A DNA stretch of 14,662 nt from Skeletonema tropicum (GCA_037178625.1 JAWZXG010000110.1:1-14662), one strand, 5' to 3'. Counted from the first letter of the stretch, positions 1 to 8,010 are shown. Notes: a model not told the origin generated them from the letters alone. Numbers and translations are program-made.

Positions 1-385
1 TCGTGTGAGCTGGCAATACCAGCCATGTGGACTACTGGAGGTGTATTTGGGTGCGACCCTGACACACTTTTTGCCCTTCATACGATTGCATAATAACAGT
101 AGTTAGGATTCCTTTTGACTATTTATGAAGCCTGAGGACTTTATGATCCCATCGGCACTTGACATAGCGGAAAAGCAAAGAGCCCCCACAAAATGTGTTT
201 TGGGGGCTCTTTCCGTCATATTGTCAAGTGCCGATGGGATCATAAAGTCCTCAGGCTTCATAAATAGTCAAAAGGAATCCTAACTACTGTTATTATGCAA
301 TCGTATGAAGGGCAAAAAGTGTGTCAGGGTCGCACCCAAATACACCTCCAGTAGTCCACATGGCTGGTATTGCCAGCTCACACGA
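1..385. repeat. Large near-perfect palindrome (fold-back element)
   Basis: Bases 1-164 are the exact reverse complement of 222-385, checked base by base, so each arm is 164 bp without mismatch. The 57-nt centre (165-221) is only partly complementary and holds its own hairpin. Because the left arm begins at base 1, the palindrome may extend beyond the window. It could be a fold-back transposon or MITE, a real hairpin-like structure, or an inverted-duplication artefact at a contig end. The imperfect centre argues mildly against a simple artefact, which should fold back perfectly. I see no coding potential. Confidence 0.93.
177..212. repeat. GC-rich hairpin in palindrome centre
   Basis: The 11-base arms AAAGAGCCCCC (177-187) and GGGGGCTCTTT (202-212) are perfect complements around a 14-nt loop. 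With A-rich and T-rich flanks it resembles a bidirectional rho-independent terminator. In a nuclear genome its role is unknown. It sits 3 nt off the symmetry axis of the large palindrome, so the two halves of the centre have diverged by small indels. Confidence 0.8.
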
Positions 386-903
386 ACTCATTGCGAACAT
401 GCCATAGTCATAGTTAGTTCATAACCAGGGGGACGTGTTGCTCATCCTGGCCTGAATTAGACAGGGAGACGCCTCTATAACAAACATGCCCAACAATGTC
501 GCAGGGTACCGTGACGTAGGGCAGGCACCAAGGGAGGGTGGGTGGGAGAAAAAAACTCTCTCTTCGCTATATTCTCTACAGCTTCCAAAGAATCTGGCCA
601 GGCAATCGCATATAAATTATGGAAGCAACTCACGTAAATCATCTAGTGATCATCGATAGCCCTACCGAACTTGGAGTTCGGGTCTCTCTCCAGTTCTCTC
701 GATGATCAAGCCCAATCTCTCGGGGTTCGGTTCTCATCAAAAACCCTACTACCGGAGAAACCGCTTCTTCTTCGACGCAAACTTGAGTTCCGATCAGAGT
801 TGAAGTAGTCAGGACTCCCAATATTGACCATTTCTTGCAGGCCTCTTCTCATGGATCCCAACGCGAGGTGGCGACCACGCTCTGCCATAGAAAATGTTCT
901 CCT
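386..903. other. Gene-free stretch between palindrome and transposon-like element
   Basis: I see no convincing gene here. Short minus-strand open frames around 639-993 have no recognisable domain and run through the hairpin repeats of the neighbouring element, so I do not call them. There is a G-rich patch followed by an A-run near 533-557. No tRNA-like box or other structured RNA was recognised. Confidence 0.5.
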
Positions 904-921
904 ATATCCATGACGAGTTTT
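904..921 (+). repeat. Left terminal inverted repeat
   Basis: This 18-bp sequence (ATATCC, then ATGACGAGTTTT) is the exact reverse complement of 3690-3707. It is followed inward by two hairpins that share the CTTCCGA/TCGGAAG arms with the hairpin at the other end. Confidence 0.7.
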
Positions 922-923
922 TT

Positions 924-940
924 CTTCCGATATTCGGAAG
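924..940. repeat. Subterminal hairpin, left copy 1
   Basis: The sequence CTTCCGATATTCGGAAG has 7-bp complementary arms around TAT. It is identical to the core of the right-end hairpin at 3651-3667. Its flanks are T-rich on both sides rather than AAAT/ATTT, so the longer arms are not kept here. Confidence 0.75.
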
Positions 941-948
941 CTTTTTTG

Positions 949-973
949 AAATCTTCCGATTTTCGGAAGATTT
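949..973. repeat. Subterminal hairpin, left copy 2
   Basis: Arms AAATCTTCCGA (949-959) and TCGGAAGATTT (963-973) are perfect complements around TTT. This copy aligns in inverted orientation with the right-end hairpin and its flanks, and so supports paired element ends. Confidence 0.75.
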
Positions 974-1636
974 TGGAAAAACGTTATATACACCCCAAAA
1001 CTCGCCCAAAATAAGATCTATGAGGTCTTTTTAGCTAAATACTACCATTTTTTGTCATACTGCATCGATCGAGGGGGTACAAAACGGCGTTTTAGTTTTG
1101 GCGCGCCGGCTCTTTCAGCCTCCATCACAAAGATCATCAAAACCACCATGTTCGGTGTGTAGTTTCACCATGTTACACATTTCCTCACACGCCGAGTGAG
1201 GGCTCTATGGACAGCCCATGATCTATATATTCGACGGGTGCTGGCGCTATTTCACTTGGTATCAGTCGTTGTGGTCGTAATGCCGCTTCAAGTACGGACA
1301 TCTTGCCTACTTCGTAAATATCACCGATCTTTGATAGAGCAACGTATCATGTTCCTAGTGTTCCCATAGACCGATTGATGGCCCATTGGATAGCTTAAAA
1401 ACTATATGATCGAGGATCGCTGCCGTATTTTGGGCATTAATCGACCGTCATAGTGGGAATGCTGGTGCTACGTGGACATGAAACTATTGATCTGGGAATG
1501 ATATTATTATTCTATAAGAAACAATACATGGCTTGATTGGTAACAGACGAGGAGAAGATACTATAGCCACTCAAACACACAAATACTGCGCATTACATCT
1601 AAAAATACATCTTCAAAATGTGCACTTGCATGAGGT

Positions 1637-1925
1637 TTAGTCGTCATCCTCTTCATCATCACTGCAATACATGAAGTCACCCTCGCACTACGACGTCGTC
1701 TTCACTGCATAATCAGGACGTTCAAAAATCTCTTTCGTATTGCTGTTCAGACTATTTATTGGCGAATTCTTTCATTAAAGTGTGCATGGCTTGCATCTTG
1801 CTGGCTTGTTCCGTAGCTACCGTCTCCAAATGCTCAGACTCATCGACTTTGACAAACTCAAGCAAATAATCTTCAGTTGAACTGTCTTTAAGCTCTTCTG
1901 CTCGGCTCTCGGGTACTGATGTCAT
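1637..1925 (-). pseudogene. Small broken ORF inside the transposon-like element
   Basis: A 57-codon ATG-initiated frame runs from 1925 to a stop at 1752 on the minus strand. It encodes an acidic, Lys/Glu-rich, probably helical peptide ending in HTLMKEFANK. After that stop, in another frame, coding-like sequence ends with an acidic tail (YCSDDEEDDD, then stop at 1637). This pattern suggests one ancestral ORF broken by indels. It could be an accessory ORF of the element or a gag-like fragment; I do not recognise the family. It lies divergent to the plus-strand remnant. Confidence 0.4.
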
Positions 1926-2071
1926 CCTCAATCTTCACTTCCCTCTCCTGTTGCCTGTGCACACGTCGTCATGAATGCATTGCGTGCTACCAGCCACTTG
2001 GGCGCTTCTGCTGTCATCGACGAGGACGTCTACGGTAGAAATTCTAATGTGTGTTACGAGGATGATCGTCA

Positions 2072-3275
2072 GGAGAGTACCTCTCCGATGATGAGGACGG
2101 TGTTGGTGAGGAGCATCCTCCCGATGGAACAGCGCCTTGACCACCAAAGTGGAATAAATTGCAATCGAGAATGCTTGGAAACAAACAAAAAAAGAATTGT
2201 TGTTCCTCCCCGGATGGTTTGGATCGCTTCATGGACATAGTATACGGCAAGGATATAGATATTTAGAAGCAGTTCCACGAGACCGTCACAAACTGGGTAA
2301 ACAATGGCTTACAGCCAAAGAGGACCTTGATTTCTATCCGTCTCTCTTCCATGCACGCGGAGCAAACAATGCCCGTGCTTCGTTCGAGATTCTTTGGATT
2401 ACATGATAGGCACGTTTTTGATGCGGGCAGAAAGTTCAAGATATACTGAAGTTGGGCTGGATAGTATTGAAGGAGCCACTCTCACAAATGACGATTTGAA
2501 TGAAATCAATCAGTTCTTTCCTATGGAAAGTTTCGATGGAAGTAGTATTAGTGCTGGAGAGGGACGTAGCCGTAGCACTCGCGCCAACAACACACCAAAC
2601 CCCGTGGAGATGCCCTTTGCAACTTGCAAGACAAACAAAACTCCAAAACGTCGAGGGAAGGCCAATACTCCAACGCATCAGCTGCGCTGTGAGTTATGTG
2701 TAGGGTTCTCGCACGGACAGCTTGTTAAGTTTCAACAGGAGAAGAATACTGCAAGGGGTAATGCTAGTGCAACTCCTCGGTTGAAGGAAATTAAGCGGAC
2801 ATGTGCAAACTGTGGTAGAGGGACGGACTACTTTTGACACAGTTGCAGCCGATACCTCTGCTTCTCGGCACCAAAGAAAGAAGACAACACGAAGCATCCA
2901 AAGTACTTCAGCACCAAGATTCCGGTGATGGATAGCAATGGAAATGTTCTCATGAATGGCGATGGCTCATTTCAGTACGTGGAAAGGTTGACGAAATAGA
3001 CCTGCTGCATGACGCTCATCAAATTGGACAGAGATCTATGCTTGGCAAGAGAAGATCTGAGTTGATCAGTATTGCGAGAGGAATCGCTCCAGGTGCAGAC
3101 GGAGAAGAAGATATGGAGGCAGATGAAGGAGGGATTGGCAATTCAATCTGCTGCCGCTTCTGATACCGGTGTTGCCGCGGCACCAGGTGCAGCACCACGT
3201 CCAGCTGTGCCCGTCACGTCAGAAAACGTCCAAAGAGAGCAGGAAAGACACATGAGAGATATTGCGTTTGTATAG
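2072..3275 (+). pseudogene. Decayed transposase-like gene with C-terminal Cys-rich finger
   Basis: Coding-like sequence can be followed with frame changes and several in-frame stops. An acidic segment (YLSDDEDGVGEEHPPDG) begins near 2072. Frame 2394-2837 carries RCELC near 2690 and then CANCGRGTDYF. An in-frame TGA at 2835-2837 falls at about the point where the next Cys of a finger is expected. The frame continues with HSCSRYLCF and ends at a TAG at 2997. Two further shifts lead to a stop at 3273-3275. A CxxC...CxxC...LC cluster at the C-terminus is typical of piggyBac-type transposases, but I cannot identify the catalytic Asp residues, so the family is an inference. The gene is clearly non-functional. 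Confidence 0.5.
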
Positions 3276-3645
3276 CATAGTAGGATTCATACACAAAAAA
3301 CTGTTGCCACGGGCAAAGGTAGCAAATAGTGTTACTTGTACGGCTATTATTTGCAATCTAATCGAACCCAGTAACCTCCCAACGCCTCAAACTCATCGCA
3401 GGGGGGCCATAGACGTGTGTTGGAAGCATTGTAGGTCCGTCTAACTCCAGATAATGCCCACATAGTAGGTACTCAAAATTCGCAATTTTACTAGCGGGCC
3501 ACTAGCTGAAGGAAAAAAAAAATAGAAAATGGCACTACACAGCGAGTATATGGCCAAAATGCACCAAACCAACGGCCAATCATGCATAGGCAAGGTGATC
3601 GGAGGGGGTTAGGTGTGTTTCTGGAGCAATATAGCCGACTATTCT

Positions 3646-3672
3646 AAAATCTTCCGATATTCGGAAGATTTT
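3646..3672. repeat. Subterminal hairpin, right end
   Basis: Arms of 12 bp (AAAATCTTCCGA and TCGGAAGATTTT) around TAT are perfectly complementary. The core equals 924-940, and the longer arms match the 949-973 copy. It lies 17 bp inside the right terminal inverted repeat. Confidence 0.8.
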
Positions 3673-3689
3673 GACTTTTGGGCGCGCTG

Positions 3690-3707
3690 AAAACTCGTCA
3701 TGGATAT
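3690..3707 (-). repeat. Right terminal inverted repeat
   Basis: This is the exact reverse complement of 904-921. It contains an ATG at 3700 that is out of frame with the gene starting at 3713. It opens a 12-codon upstream ORF that overlaps the true start and ends at TGA 3736-3738. Confidence 0.7.
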
Positions 3708-3712
3708 TTACT

Positions 3713-4978
3713 ATGGACCCTCCAATTCAAGTCATTGAAGCACCGCCACGCTCGCCATTTTCACAGCTAGAGAAGGCCCCACAGAGGCGAAGAAATGGTC
3801 CCCTTTATTTGCAATGGACCTTTATTTTCGCAACCAGCTTCGCTATTCTGTCGCTGCTGAAATTGGAACCTCTTGCCCGAAATTCAGTGCAAGATCACAA
3901 CAGCAGGGAGATCAAGAAGATTACACCGCATGACGCAAAAATTGTTCCTCCTCGTCCTACTTTTAATCATACCAAGGATGAGGAAAATACATCTGATTGG
4001 CCTCAACCTGCCCGAAATCTCAAAGCTCCCCCGCGGGAACTCAAGCTTGTCCGCATCGGCACGGGCGGCCCGGTCGATGACGCTCGGGGCTTTTTGCTCG
4101 ATAACTTGGAAGAGTTCCTTCGGGTCTACAAGGATCGGCCCGACAAAACGAATACGTGCGGGATTAGAATAAACCATTCTCTTGCCATTTATACAATCGC
4201 CAAGCGACTTCAACCGACTACGATTGTCGAATCGGGCGTGAATTCCGGACAGTCAACTTACTTTTTTCGAAAAGCTGCTCCAAGCGCCAATATTATCAGT
4301 ATCGATCCTGAGAGCAAGCCGATTTGTGGTCAGCCCATTAGATGGATTGATGACACTAACAATGAATACCTTACTGGCAATAATTTTGTTGATTTCGATA
4401 ATGTGAACTGGGGCGAACGCATCCAATCTGGTGCCATCAACCCAGCGTCCACTCTTGTGTTCGTTGATGATCATCGCGGCTTTTACAAGCGATTTCCAAC
4501 TCTAATGACGTTTGGCTTTCGCCATGTGATCAACGAAGATAATTACAAGAGGGGTGAAGGAGCGACACCTTTCGACAAAAATGGATTCACACCCAAGCAA
4601 ATGTGGCAAAAACCGACGGATCCCGAAACCCAGTGGCTTTTTCACAACTCCAAAATCTACGCCGAATTCCCACCCATCCTTCCGCCTGTTCTCTCCAAGA
4701 TGTCACCCCATCCCAAGAAACCTCAGGGAGGATTTTTGCATCACACGGATGACTTGACGGCGATAGAAGAGCCATTGCTGCGACCGGATATCAATGATTC
4801 GGATAAGAAAGTCTTTGAAAGAATTGGTAACGAACTTGGATTGGACTTGACCATGGTGGAGTCTCAGAGCTATCAGGAGTTCATGGGGTACTGCTTCTTA
4901 TGTTATATGGAGTTAGTACCAATTCCCCCTTCACTTAGAAATGCTTGGAAACTGGATGGGAGCAGATCTCGAAGATGA
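3713..4978 (+). CDS. Type II membrane protein with methyltransferase-like Rossmann domain
   Basis: The product is 421 aa from the ATG at 3713. Residues 1-29 are a Pro- and Arg-rich cytosolic tail, and residues 31-50 form one hydrophobic segment with no cleavage site. This is the usual layout of a Golgi/ER signal-anchor enzyme with its catalytic domain in the lumen. Possible N-glycosylation sites lie in the stem (NHT 85-87, NTS 92-94). The domain at about 115-400 shows a Rossmann-like nucleotide-binding loop (VESGVNSGQST, 172-182), a following strand with an acidic end (IISIDPES, 194-201) and FVDDH (250-254). This resembles class I SAM-dependent methyltransferases of the CmcI or Methyltransf_24 kind. 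The substrate is unknown; a sugar or glycan is a guess from the anchor. The first 61 residues are shared with the WbsX-type gene at 12806. The upstream region is transposon-derived. I chose the ATG at 3713 because the paralogous module starts with the same MDPP. Confidence 0.8.
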   Translation: MDPPIQVIEAPPRSPFSQLEKAPQRRRNGPLYLQWTFIFATSFAILSLLKLEPLARNSVQDHNSREIKKITPHDAKIVPPRPTFNHTKDEENTSDWPQPARNLKAPPRELKLVRIGTGGPVDDARGFLLDNLEEFLRVYKDRPDKTNTCGIRINHSLAIYTIAKRLQPTTIVESGVNSGQSTYFFRKAAPSANIISIDPESKPICGQPIRWIDDTNNEYLTGNNFVDFDNVNWGERIQSGAINPASTLVFVDDHRGFYKRFPTLMTFGFRHVINEDNYKRGEGATPFDKNGFTPKQMWQKPTDPETQWLFHNSKIYAEFPPILPPVLSKMSPHPKKPQGGFLHHTDDLTAIEEPLLRPDINDSDKKVFERIGNELGLDLTMVESQSYQEFMGYCFLCYMELVPIPPSLRNAWKLDGSRSRR

Positions 4979-5008
4979 AAGGACAAAATCATAGACCCTC
5001 CACACTGC

Positions 5009-5044
5009 CACTCATTAGTATTATCTCACTCATTAGTATTATCT
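5009..5044. repeat. 18-bp tandem duplication
   Basis: The unit CACTCATTAGTATTATCT occurs twice head to tail without mismatch, 31 bp after the stop of the upstream gene and in the gap between two convergent genes. It is probably a recent slippage duplication in 3' UTR sequence. Confidence 0.9.
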
Positions 5045-5184
5045 CTACACCAATGGGCGAATCATGTTAAATCCTTTTCATGAAGCATCAATTGATGAGA
5101 GTGGTAAGGAAGTGAAGGGGGAAAGGATCGTATATGGCAGAGAATTGGCAAGAAAGGAATGGGTTAAATCTAATAATTTGCTCT

Positions 5185-6897
5185 CTAGATCTCTCCTCGT
5201 CGCTCCATTTCATCTGCACGCAAGCGCAGATTCTTTAGGTTGAATGCCTCCTTCTCAGACATTTGCATCTCTTCGTTTTTGAATCCATTCGGATTAGATA
5301 TGAAACCCTCGTAATCATCATCGCCTTCGTAGAAAGCATCGTAAAAGTCACCACTAGAAGTTTCAGCCTCTTCTCCAAAGCTTTCGCCTTGCACCCAATC
5401 GTATCCCTGATCATAAACTATGTCATCGTCGTCTTCGAATTCCTCCTCCTCTTCTCCGTCATTTTCAAAAAAATCGTCGTAAAAATTATCTGCCTCGTCC
5501 TCTTCGTCCACGATGACACGCATTGATCCTCCATCATCTCTTCCTTCCTCTATCGCTACCTTCAACTCATTCACTCTAGTCTCACATGCATCTAAAATGA
5601 TTCTCCACAAATCTCGCACTCCCTCGCCAGTAACACCACTCACTCGGAGAGGCTGTCCATCAGGCAAACCCAGACCATCTCGAATGGTAGCCATGGCTGT
5701 TTCTACTTCATTTATTTTGAGCTTGTCGGATTTGGTTGCCACTACAATCAGTGGCACACCCATATCAAAGAGTGCGGCAAGAACTGCTCTATCATCTGCG
5801 TTTGGTACACGGCGAGAGTCTACCAGCAAGACACCTAGAGCCAACTCACGCCTCCGCCCAAGGTATCTCTCAGCTGCTTCTTCGACACTTTCCTTCGTAT
5901 CTTTACTTAATTTTGCGTACCCAAATCCTGGCAGGTCGGCAAACCCTATGATTGGTCTTGCTTTCCCACCATCGGGCTGTCGTCGATTATTATTCCCCTT
6001 TTTGTTTTTGGTTTGCTCCAATAACGCATATAAATTCACTGACGCAGTGGCACCAGGAGTTTTACCCACGCGCGCCGTATCCCCTGCAGCTCTTGATACG
6101 AGCCTGTTCAATAAGCTACTCTTTCCAACATTAGATCGTCCCAAAAACGCAATTTCTGGTACGCCCAACGATGGAGGCAGGTTGCGATCCAAGTATGCAC
6201 CCACCATGGTGAGGTCAGATGATCCTACAATGGCAGGATTGAACCTCTTCCAACTTAGCATTGATCGATCAGATGCTTTTAAGAGCCGATTTGACCCGGT
6301 AACATCTGCCTTCAACTTTTGTTTGTCTTCCCTCCCACTGCCTTCCGAGGGCGAGACAAGTCCCAAGCTTATTCGTTCACGTCGTAATTTCTCATTCTCT
6401 ACATGCTTCTTCATATCTCGCTCCCCCATAACTTGCCACGGTGGTCCACCTTTCTTTGTTTCTCCCAAGAGAGATAGCTTTGGTCGTTTCGATGACGATT
6501 GTGATGATATATTCGATGTGGATAATGGAGATTGGTTGTTCTTCTTTTTTCCTCCTTCATTATCTGCTGCATTTTTGTTTCGAAGTTTATTAGACGTCTT
6601 GCGATGCTTCCCGGGCTGAGATTTATTCTTTGTCTTCTTCTTCTTTTTTGAAGCTTGTAACATGCGTGTCTTTTTGCCGTGAATGCCTCCCTTTGCCATG
6701 TCCAAGGCAATTGTGCTTGGTCTGAATGAATAATCATTTGGCGTCATCGATGGCACGGGCTTGATGTGAGTCTGAATGGTGAAGGCGTAGGCTGGGCTAT
6801 GAGAGAAAGTTGTGATCGCGATCATGATAAATGCAGTACTGCACACTTCTATCGAGTGCCGCCGCCGCCGTCTCGGCAGTAGGCAACAGAGGTTCAT
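5185..6897 (-). CDS. engB: Plastid-targeted EngB/YihA (YsxC)-family GTPase
   Basis: This 570-aa protein carries a TrmE-Era-type GTPase of the EngB family, which assists large ribosomal subunit assembly in bacteria and organelles. Residues 1-38 look like a signal peptide and AYA|F (38/39) matches the diatom plastid motif, so the likely site of action is the plastid stroma. A long basic, low-complexity linker (about 70-245) follows. Motifs are G1 GRSNVGKSS (253-261), G2 region KTPGAT (279-284), G3 DLPG (321-324), G4 TKSD (388-391) and a G5-like SGVTGEG (420-426). A very acidic tail (about 463-535) has no counterpart in bacterial EngB, which is about 200 aa. An insertion of Lys, Asn and Arg (about 295-312) separates the switch regions. 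The gene is convergent with the upstream methyltransferase-like gene and divergent from the thioesterase gene. Family assignment is firm; targeting is inferred. Confidence 0.95.
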   Translation of the reverse strand: MNLCCLLPRRRRRHSIEVCSTAFIMIAITTFSHSPAYAFTIQTHIKPVPSMTPNDYSFRPSTIALDMAKGGIHGKKTRMLQASKKKKKTKNKSQPGKHRKTSNKLRNKNAADNEGGKKKNNQSPLSTSNISSQSSSKRPKLSLLGETKKGGPPWQVMGERDMKKHVENEKLRRERISLGLVSPSEGSGREDKQKLKADVTGSNRLLKASDRSMLSWKRFNPAIVGSSDLTMVGAYLDRNLPPSLGVPEIAFLGRSNVGKSSLLNRLVSRAAGDTARVGKTPGATASVNLYALLEQTKNKKGNNNRRQPDGGKARPIIGFADLPGFGYAKLSKDTKESVEEAAERYLGRRRELALGVLLVDSRRVPNADDRAVLAALFDMGVPLIVVATKSDKLKINEVETAMATIRDGLGLPDGQPLRVSGVTGEGVRDLWRIILDACETRVNELKVAIEEGRDDGGSMRVIVDEEDEADNFYDDFFENDGEEEEEFEDDDDIVYDQGYDWVQGESFGEEAETSSGDFYDAFYEGDDDYEGFISNPNGFKNEEMQMSEKEAFNLKNLRLRADEMERRGEI

Positions 6898-7200
6898 GGT
6901 GTATTAGTTTCAGCTTACGCGCTTGCCTTGCTTGTGCTTGTTTTGCTTGTTGCTTGTAAGTATGTTGCTTGCTTATAATGTGGCTCTGCGGTCTCTCTGC
7001 GGTGATGGCCTGGTGATGGCCTGATGGCAACGTACTTGCAGTAAAACCTAGTAAAACCAATTCCTACGTAGAGTGATGGCATTCAGCAAAAAATCTCATC
7101 GATTCATTCACCATGAGATTCGACATGCGGTGATCGATGATAATGAAAATAATCCTAAGTATCATCTATTCTCATCTATTGTGTATTAAGTTTCTACACC
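6898..7200. promoter_or_regulatory. Divergent promoter region between EngB and thioesterase
   Basis: This 303-bp gap separates two divergent start codons and must hold both promoters. It contains a stretch rich in TGCTTG/GCTTG repeats (6920-6976) and a tandem GGTGATGGCCT pair near 7002-7023. No TATA box or other defined site could be assigned with confidence. Confidence 0.5.
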
Positions 7201-7908
7201 ATGGGTATAATTCATATCCCTCGAACGATCGCTGCGTCTGTCAGAGGAGCAGTCAAAAGGCGCCTGTCTCCTCTTTCCGGTCAAGAGATATCTTTAGTAG
7301 GAATATCTCAGCCCCATATTTATTCTTCCAGGGCGGGCATTTTTGACGTCGATCTGATGGGTCACATGAACAACGCAGCTTATTTACAACATGCCGAACT
7401 TGCTCGGTGGGAATGGAGTGCTTTTGGAGGATTACTATCTCAGGCTATCAAGACAAAATCATTCTTCATAGTTACAGCATCTATTATACGCTATCGTCGG
7501 GAAATTGTACCATTGAAGAAATTTGATATAGAAACGAGATTAGTGGGCTTAGATGACAGAAATCTTTGGGTGTATCAAACATTTCATCATCATATCAATA
7601 AAGACAAAAAGCAAGAAGAATTAGATGGAGACAAAAAGCAAGAAGAATTAGATGGTCCAACGAGAGGAAAGATATTGGCACAAATTTTAACTCAGGCTGT
7701 TATAGCCAAGACCGGAAAAGGTGTAATCAATCCACGCACTTGGTTAGAAGACAACTCTATGTATAGCAGTAGTGCTTTGGATGAAATAATGAATCAAAAC
7801 GGAGAGAACATGGAGACGATATTTGATGAAAAAGCGAAGCGATTCACACATCTTGAAGATGTTCTCAAGAGATCTGCTGCGAGCTATGACCAGAAGGTTC
7901 CCAAATAG
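7201..7908 (+). CDS. Hot-dog fold acyl-CoA thioesterase-like protein (4HBT_2/THEM6-like)
   Basis: The product is 235 aa. A basic, Ser- and Arg-containing N-terminus (1-30) could be a mitochondrial presequence, but this is uncertain. The hot-dog signature DVDLMGHMNNAAYL (49-62) matches the D-x-x-GH-x-NN-x-x-Y motif of 4-hydroxybenzoyl-CoA thioesterase-like enzymes, with Asp51 the likely catalytic residue. The following RYRREIVPLKKFDIETRL (97-114) fits the long central strands. Proteins of this type hydrolyse acyl-CoA thioesters; the chain-length preference cannot be read from the sequence. A 9-residue unit, DKKQEELDG, is repeated exactly at 135-143 and 144-152. The 83-residue tail after it is not recognised beyond the last strand. 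The gene is divergent from EngB and convergent with the FKBP gene, 102 bp away. Confidence 0.87.
   Translation: MGIIHIPRTIAASVRGAVKRRLSPLSGQEISLVGISQPHIYSSRAGIFDVDLMGHMNNAAYLQHAELARWEWSAFGGLLSQAIKTKSFFIVTASIIRYRREIVPLKKFDIETRLVGLDDRNLWVYQTFHHHINKDKKQEELDGDKKQEELDGPTRGKILAQILTQAVIAKTGKGVINPRTWLEDNSMYSSSALDEIMNQNGENMETIFDEKAKRFTHLEDVLKRSAASYDQKVPK
7603..7656 (+). repeat. 27-bp in-frame tandem duplication
   Basis: Two adjacent 27-bp units differ only at the last base (A in the first, T in the second), so both encode DKKQEELDG. The duplication lies in a charged loop after the core hot-dog strands. It keeps the reading frame and appears recent. Confidence 0.95.
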
Positions 7909-8010
7909 AAGTAGTTAGGTTAAGAGTGAAAGAATGCTTTATATTTGAATAAGATTGACATTTTTGTGATTCGAGAAGAACGTTACTACTGTTCTTCTGA
8001 AAAAGCTCAG

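Larger units (their letters stand above)
904..3707. mobile_element. Decayed DNA transposon-like element, about 2.8 kb
   Basis: The segment is bounded by an 18-bp perfect inverted repeat (904-921 and 3690-3707). Just inside each end lies a shared subterminal hairpin built on CTTCCGA/TCGGAAG. Inverted similarity around that hairpin extends inward on both sides, roughly 947-990 against 3628-3674. The interior holds a broken plus-strand gene ending in a Cys-rich zinc-finger-like motif and a small broken minus-strand ORF. Together these suggest a cut-and-paste element that has lost coding capacity. I could not find a clear target-site duplication, so the exact ends and the superfamily are open. 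The right end stops 6 bp before the start codon of the next gene. Confidence 0.6.

Noticed and set aside
717..735. tRNA-like B-box (GGTTCGGTTC)
   Set aside because: No cloverleaf could be drawn and no A-box lies at the right distance.
639..993. Two minus-strand open frames left of and into the transposon end
   Set aside because: They have no recognised domain, partly translate the hairpin repeats, and contain no convincing coding bias.
1200..1530. Possible degenerate direct repeat within the transposon-like element
   Set aside because: Only scattered short words match by eye; not enough to claim a repeat.
3671..3712. Upstream extension of the methyltransferase-like gene to a TTG
   Set aside because: These 14 codons translate the transposon end. 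The paralogous module at 12806 begins at MDPP, so the ATG at 3713 is preferred.
5513..6619. 368-codon plus-strand open frame
   Set aside because: It lies entirely antisense to the EngB gene, which has clear GTPase motifs. The antisense peptide is Ser/Pro/Arg-rich without domains, typical of a shadow frame.
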